A DNA stretch of 64,000 nucleotides from Acetobacter okinawensis JCM 25146 (GTDB taxonomy: Bacteria; Pseudomonadota; Alphaproteobacteria; Acetobacterales; Acetobacteraceae): positions 169,808 to 233,807 of the forward strand of contig NZ_BAJU01000002.1 in the NCBI RefSeq assembly GCF_000613865.1. The letters are read 5' to 3'. Position 1 is the first letter of the stretch, and each line of letters opens with the position of its first letter. Below, piece by piece: positions 59,859-64,000 of this stretch. The notes beneath the pieces are model-generated. The model did no database searches and was not told the DNA's origin. It saw only the letters and a program-made list of their open reading frames with translations. The position numbers and the translations under genes were made by a program.

Positions 59859-62330
59859 TTATCGCCCCTCCTTGACATCGGGCAGTTGAGGCAAATAGCC
59901 ACTTGATAGCAGGCCTGCGTATTCATCTGGCGAACGTACCTGCTGAATCAACTCGTGAGCATGACGAATGGCTGCTGCATCTGCGATTGGATCAAGTTTT
60001 TTCAAAGAAAATGCCTCACGAAGCATAATTTCCCATGTGGCAGGGGGCATGCTATCCAAAGGCAAAAATACAGATCCATGCCTTAAACCATCGCAATACA
60101 GTTCGACAATCGTCGGCCAATTACCATCGCGAGGATATTGAAGTTTGGAGAAATCTGCGAACAGGAATGAACACGCATGCCGCACCTCCTTTAAATGTTT
60201 CCGCTTAAAAAAAATGTTAGTAAGAACAACATTTGTCGACTTGACGATTAACTGCGAGAATTTTGTAGAATTCGCATGTCTGTGAAATCCTCTGCTCACT
60301 CGACTAAGCCGAAAAATCGCATCTTCGTTGGCTGGATACGTCCCTGCCCAAGCCAGAATGCAGGCGACAATGTCTCTCGACAAGTTCGGGAACTTCGATA
60401 GCTCCTTGGTCACATAGACAGAATCTTGAGAGCGCCAATGCTCTCGCAACCATGCGGTGCACGCCGTTTCGATAGGGTCTAGCAGCTGACCTGACTTGAG
60501 CCAGGCGGTGTAGACGAACTGCGCCTCTGGTTTTGTGCCATGCTCTGCCACCCAGAGGAGCAGCTTTTCGCGAACCGCATCAACCTCGCCCGTGGCGTTC
60601 AGCCAGGCGGCGTATGCGAAACTCGCCTCTGGTTTTGTGCCATGCTCTACCACCCAGAGGAGCAGCTTTTCGCGAACCGCGTCAACCTCGCCTTGGGCAT
60701 TCAGCCAGGCGGTGTAGACGAACTGCGCCTCTGGTTTTGTGCCATGCTCTGCCACCCAGAGGAGCAGCTGGTTGCGAACCGCATCAACCTCGCCCGTGGC
60801 ATTTAACCACGCATCGTAGACGAAACTCGCCTTGATTGCCACGCTGTTGGTAGCAAGCCATCGCTCCATATGAGGCTGCACATCGACCGGCGGCGTCCCC
60901 CATTTCAAAAGTGATACGATAAGATAGTGGCTATCCGGACTGATTGGGGCTCCAAGAAGCCGATTAATGACATCGTCGTGAAAACGCGCTGGATCAAACG
61001 CGTGAGCAAAGCGCAGGATTATGTTGCTGGGATGCTGAAAGGCAACGGCACTCGCGAGCGGCGCCTCCAAAGCCAATTCAGCCTTCGTCCGATCGATAAC
61101 GTTCCGGCCCTTTGTAGCGGCCCATTCGGCGGTCCGCGCAATAGTTAGATGGGCCTCTGGTGCTTTGGCGAGCCGCGCCCTCAAGACGTCGGAGGATGCC
61201 AGCAGTGCTATCAACTCCGCAGGATGCAGGAGACGACCTCTAATGAGCGAAGGTAGGGCCGACAGTGTCTTTTCGCTATCGCAGTCCATCAAGGCTCTGA
61301 CTAGGGCCTTGCCTGACAACTTTTCGAATACGGGATGTTCGCCCAGTCGATCCAAGGCAGCCATGCAGCGGCCAAGACGGTCTTCCTTAAATGCCGCTAA
61401 CGCAATATCCTGGACTCTATCCTGCTCACCCCCAGGCATAGCGGACAAGTGGCGCGCGAGGATTGTATCCGCCAGTACGTCGTGAGCCGCCGAGTATGCT
61501 TCACCGTCGAATTCGATCCAGCGGTCAGCTTTCAAGATGTCGAAGGTATCACGCTGTATACCCGGATTGGCGCGGAATACATCCACCTCAGCCTGCGGCA
61601 TAGGCAGCCGCACGACAAGATCCGCTAGCAAGGCTTGAGTATGCTGAGACGGGAAACGGTCTTCAAGGATTCTGAGTCGAACAGCGGCCCATTCCTCAAA
61701 GTCTTGAACTCCGACCAAATTCCCGAACTGACGGTCGAACTGCGCTCGATCCCTAAGAAAGAGAAATCCTGCAAATGCAGCCATTGCCGGAAGATTCTTG
61801 CAAGTTATGGCGATTTCATCGAAATTAGGAATGCCGAAATGATGAACGATCTTTCGCACAACCCAGTCAGGGTATTCATCCCGCCCCATTCTCTGCGAAA
61901 GATCGGTCATTCCTGGATGAAGGTCACCTAGCCGATCAGTTACCTTTTGAAGAGAACTAGAGCGCGTCGAGGCAAGAATGGAGATGCGGTGCTTGCCATC
62001 ATATCCCAGCCTGGCGACTGCCTCCGACAGTTGATCGAGTTCCTCGAATGCTTCGGCATAATCGACAAAGAGAAGCAGTTTCGTAGATTCCGCTTGGCTC
62101 CGGCAGATTGAGTCAAGGTCAGATACACTTGCCTTGCGATCCAGGCGGATTGGCCACCAGCCTGCTTGTTTCACTTTCCGGCAGGCTTCGATAGCGAGGC
62201 GAGTCTTGCCTACCCCTCCCGGACCAAAAATTACATGAGCCCTGGCGTCGTTCCCTTGAGTCAGGAACTGGACGATGGAATCTAATCGAGAGTCAGAGCT
62301 CTGGCCGAGCTCCGAACGGAATGAAGCCAT
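59859..62330 (-). CDS. STAND-type P-loop NTPase with near-identical C-terminal repeats (probable defence sensor)
   Basis: An 823-residue protein. HVIFGPGGVGKTRLAIEACR (residues 32-51) is Walker A, KLLLFVDYAE Walker B, and SILASTRSSS a sensor region, followed by helical domains with SAAHDVLADTILARHL, as in STAND/AP-ATPases. Residues about 500-620 are three 34-residue repeats (AWLN.GEVDAVREKLLLWV, EHGTKPEA) that are almost identical at DNA level. STAND ATPases with repeat sensors, such as Avs proteins, bind phage proteins and activate a nuclease (family knowledge). Here the nuclease is a separate gene whose end overlaps this start by 49 bases. No nuclease domain is fused to it. Confidence 0.82.
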   Translation of the reverse strand: MASFRSELGQSSDSRLDSIVQFLTQGNDARAHVIFGPGGVGKTRLAIEACRKVKQAGWWPIRLDRKASVSDLDSICRSQAESTKLLLFVDYAEAFEELDQLSEAVARLGYDGKHRISILASTRSSSLQKVTDRLGDLHPGMTDLSQRMGRDEYPDWVVRKIVHHFGIPNFDEIAITCKNLPAMAAFAGFLFLRDRAQFDRQFGNLVGVQDFEEWAAVRLRILEDRFPSQHTQALLADLVVRLPMPQAEVDVFRANPGIQRDTFDILKADRWIEFDGEAYSAAHDVLADTILARHLSAMPGGEQDRVQDIALAAFKEDRLGRCMAALDRLGEHPVFEKLSGKALVRALMDCDSEKTLSALPSLIRGRLLHPAELIALLASSDVLRARLAKAPEAHLTIARTAEWAATKGRNVIDRTKAELALEAPLASAVAFQHPSNIILRFAHAFDPARFHDDVINRLLGAPISPDSHYLIVSLLKWGTPPVDVQPHMERWLATNSVAIKASFVYDAWLNATGEVDAVRNQLLLWVAEHGTKPEAQFVYTAWLNAQGEVDAVREKLLLWVVEHGTKPEASFAYAAWLNATGEVDAVREKLLLWVAEHGTKPEAQFVYTAWLKSGQLLDPIETACTAWLREHWRSQDSVYVTKELSKFPNLSRDIVACILAWAGTYPANEDAIFRLSRVSRGFHRHANSTKFSQLIVKSTNVVLTNIFFKRKHLKEVRHACSFLFADFSKLQYPRDGNWPTIVELYCDGLRHGSVFLPLDSMPPATWEIMLREAFSLKKLDPIADAAAIRHAHELIQQVRSPDEYAGLLSSGYLPQLPDVKEGR
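60487..60835. repeat. Tandem 102-bp coding repeats in the STAND gene
   Basis: CCTCTGGTTTTGTGCCATGC recurs at 60524, 60626 and 60728, exactly 102 bp (34 codons) apart. The units differ by a few bases; a fourth, degenerate unit follows. Such similarity indicates recent duplication or gene conversion, and copy number may vary between strains. Confidence 0.9.
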
Positions 62331-62986
62331 TGAAAAATAGGTAGATGTTTACTTGCTAGGAACTGCTTGAAACTTCCCTCAGAGCCGAAGCTAAGCGTGA
62401 TCTCCCCATAGCCCTTCGGGAAGCCACCGAACCAGCGATAAAAAAGTGGCGCGAAACTGGCACTTTTCCCAACTAGGTCATCCCAATATCGCAAATCAAC
62501 CACCACCTGGTCCAGATGGCGCAACTCGTTGTGCAATTTGGATTGCTCGGTAAAGAACGACTTAATCGATTTCCGCAGTTGATTGCGCTCATCAGTACTT
62601 GCGCAGATTGCGGAAGTAACAAAGGTGTATGTCTGCAGATTTCCTTCAGATCGCAGCCAAGGGCGGTATTTGTTTCTCCGCTTTTCTTCACCTTGGGCAA
62701 GGGGGAGAAGATTATTTGTAAGATGCCCCTTAACTTCATTCCAACGTTCTGTGGCAGTCGACTTTGTGTCTGCACCTATAAACTTGCATTCTACGATTTG
62801 CTCTAACTTTTGACTTGCGTCAGCAATATCAATTGATCCGTCAGCGCCGCGGGCCAATCCACGAACAAGGGTCTTTTCGGGGGACTCCAATCGAAGGAAC
62901 TCATCCACAAAGCGCTCAAATGCGGAGCCATTATCTTCTCGACTAAAAATCCGGCTATCGAAGCGTTTTTTCGTGAAGTCATTCAT
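62282..62986 (-). CDS. PD-(D/E)xK nuclease (Mrr-like), probable effector of the STAND protein
   Basis: A 234-residue protein. SAFERFVDEFLRLESPEKTL, then GADGSIDIAD, then QIVECKF (Glu66, Lys68) form a restriction-endonuclease-like core: helix Glu24, Asp49 or Asp53, and the ExK pair. The C-terminal half (RYWDDLVGKSASFAPLFYRW) is unknown and may bind the partner. The stop lies 49 bases inside the STAND gene, so both are translated together. By analogy with fused Avs systems it would degrade DNA when the STAND sensor is triggered. The split arrangement is the unusual feature. Confidence 0.78.
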   Translation of the reverse strand: MNDFTKKRFDSRIFSREDNGSAFERFVDEFLRLESPEKTLVRGLARGADGSIDIADASQKLEQIVECKFIGADTKSTATERWNEVKGHLTNNLLPLAQGEEKRRNKYRPWLRSEGNLQTYTFVTSAICASTDERNQLRKSIKSFFTEQSKLHNELRHLDQVVVDLRYWDDLVGKSASFAPLFYRWFGGFPKGYGEITLSFGSEGSFKQFLASKHLPIFQWLHSVRSSARALTLD

Positions 62987-63379
62987 CGATTAAAGGTACC
63001 CTCGCCATTCATTCTCTTACGGCAAAAATATGGATCAATGCCTACGTCACACTCGTTTTAATGGTTGCCGGAGGCCGATTGTTCAGCTCAGCGGCTTGAC
63101 CAATTTATAGCTGTAAGTCCGCTCCCGGACCAGCTGCAGTCGCAACGCGACACCGCGCTGACATGGCCGGAAATTCAGCTTATGACAATATCCGACGTTT
63201 AAGTTGTGACATGGAAATGACGGCTTTGTCTCAAAACGCCGTCTATCACGGTTCACCTAAAAACGTCCGCTTTCGGGCAGCCACCATCACCACTTCGATG
63301 TCTGCCTTGAGGCGACTGCCGCCTGTCTGCTGTTGCCATGTCGAGGAATAAGGAAGATGGGAATGGAAAGGGGCGTGTT
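62987..63379. other. Intergenic, upstream of the nuclease-STAND operon
   Basis: About 390 bp. It should contain the promoter of the two-gene operon near 63000-63060. A minus-strand ORF at 63253-63441 is not supported. No repeats or RNA genes are recognised. Confidence 0.3.
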
Positions 63380-64000
63380 TCAGGCACGGGCTGAGAAACG
63401 ATCCCATGCGGTAATTTCACGGGTGAGCAGGGCGACCGCACGAAGATAGATCTCTGTTTTCAGGAAATGCAGTTCGTCTTCTTTTTGCGCCTGCGGCACT
63501 TCGGCAAACCACGCTTTGGGACGGCCATCTGTGCCGTCATTCCAGCGGTAGCCACGGGCCTTGAGTTTCTCTTTGAGGTCAAAGGGCGCATTTTCTGCCC
63601 AGATCTGCCAGCGGGGTTGTCGCGCTTCCTGAAGCAGGGCGGAGAGGGCCGGGGTCTGTGTTTTAGGCAGACGCGTGGTGAGCAAGGTAACACCCGCCAG
63701 ACAATCATCAGCGGCCCGGTGTCCCTCAAAAAACCACCCGGCCTGCATGACGAGATAGCCAAGCTGCGCCCTTCATAGCCTTCTGCCTGCCAGGGCACAT
63801 CTTCCATGGAACAGGCCCAGGGTAGTGTTGAAAACCCCTCCAGAAGCGTTCGGCAAACAGCCTGTCAAAGCGGGCATTATGGGCGACGATGAGGGCTGCC
63901 TGTGCCGCGAACTGGGCGACCTCTTCAGGGGCGATGGTTTTACCGGCAACCATCTCCTGTGTGATGCCGGTAAGGGCGGTAATGTCGGGAGGTATGGGGT
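63380..64000 (-). pseudogene. DnaQ-type 3'-5' exonuclease, two frameshifts, N-terminus beyond window
   Basis: From the right edge the minus strand reads PPDITALTGITQEMVAGKTI and LIVAHNARFDRLFAERFW, a DnaQ/epsilon exonuclease core (Exo II motif HNARFDR). After a one-base shift near 63828 it reads LPWACSMEDVPWQAEGYEG, and after another near 63778 it reads QLGYLVMQAGWFFEGHRAADDCLAGVTLL with Exo III (HRAADD), followed by a C-terminal domain ending at 63380. Both shifts are in G-runs. It is a separate proofreading-type exonuclease, perhaps for repair or for the element. The first Exo motif is outside the window. Confidence 0.8.

Noticed and set aside
60487..60835. Evenly spaced direct repeats that could suggest a CRISPR array
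   Set aside because: The period is 102 bp, the units are contiguous with no unique spacers, and they encode in-frame 34-residue protein repeats.
60533..60835. Three plus-strand ORFs of 60-100 residues with repeated peptides
   Set aside because: They are antisense shadows of the tandem repeats in the STAND gene; the low-complexity peptides have no family features.

Overview
The window reads as an alphaproteobacterial acetic acid bacterium (Acetobacteraceae; inference). The main clues are an alpha-amino acid ester hydrolase of the type known from Acetobacter, a periplasmic quinoprotein amine-oxidation operon with a TonB receptor, and decayed IS5-type elements. All calls come from reading the sequence and from family knowledge; no database search was possible.

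Layout. 1-7.0 kb: an RND efflux pump running off the left edge, a Rieske oxygenase with a divergent LysR regulator, and an aldehyde dehydrogenase. 7.2-7.75 kb: a decayed IS5 transposase. 7.8-19.2 kb: one long minus-strand operon, in transcription order TonB receptor, mauB2, mauA2, cytochrome c, alpha-amino acid ester hydrolase, mauB1, mauE, mauD1, mauA1, cytochrome c, mauD2. It is a doubled tryptophan-tryptophylquinone (TTQ) amine dehydrogenase cluster with a secreted ester hydrolase inserted in it. 19.2-24.4 kb: a scar zone with a small two-gene unit of unknown function, a truncated GlxA-type regulator, a MarR/FAD-monooxygenase divergent pair and an IS5 fragment. 24.5-29.3 kb: an ArsB-like permease, a PPK2 kinase and a P-type proton ATPase. 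29.6-30.4 kb: a second, damaged copy of the two-gene unit. 30.7 kb: a tRNA/tmRNA 3' end, a possible attachment site.

30.9-39.1 kb: a res-mod-helicase restriction operon whose helicase carries an N-terminal RelE-like domain. 39.5-40.1 kb: a relBE pair with a stop codon in relE. 40.6-43.4 kb: a family-B DNA polymerase with proofreading motifs, unusual in a bacterial accessory region. 43.4-55.9 kb: plasmid-like backbone with an integrase remnant, a ParA-like ATPase, a MobF relaxase-helicase, a set of uncharacterised envelope and coiled-coil proteins, a serine resolvase and an HTH protein gene carrying three copies of a 13-bp inverted repeat. 56.2-63.0 kb: probable defence genes. One is a large protein with a nuclease-like N-terminus; convergent to it is a two-gene unit of a PD-(D/E)xK nuclease overlapping a STAND NTPase with near-identical 34-residue repeats. 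63.4-64.0 kb: a DnaQ-type exonuclease running off the right edge.

An important caveat is that at least sixteen otherwise intact genes or gene ends are broken by single-base indels, several of them in short homopolymers. Either the assembly has uncorrected indels or the region is decaying. I mark these genes as pseudogene but describe the protein that the joined frames would give.
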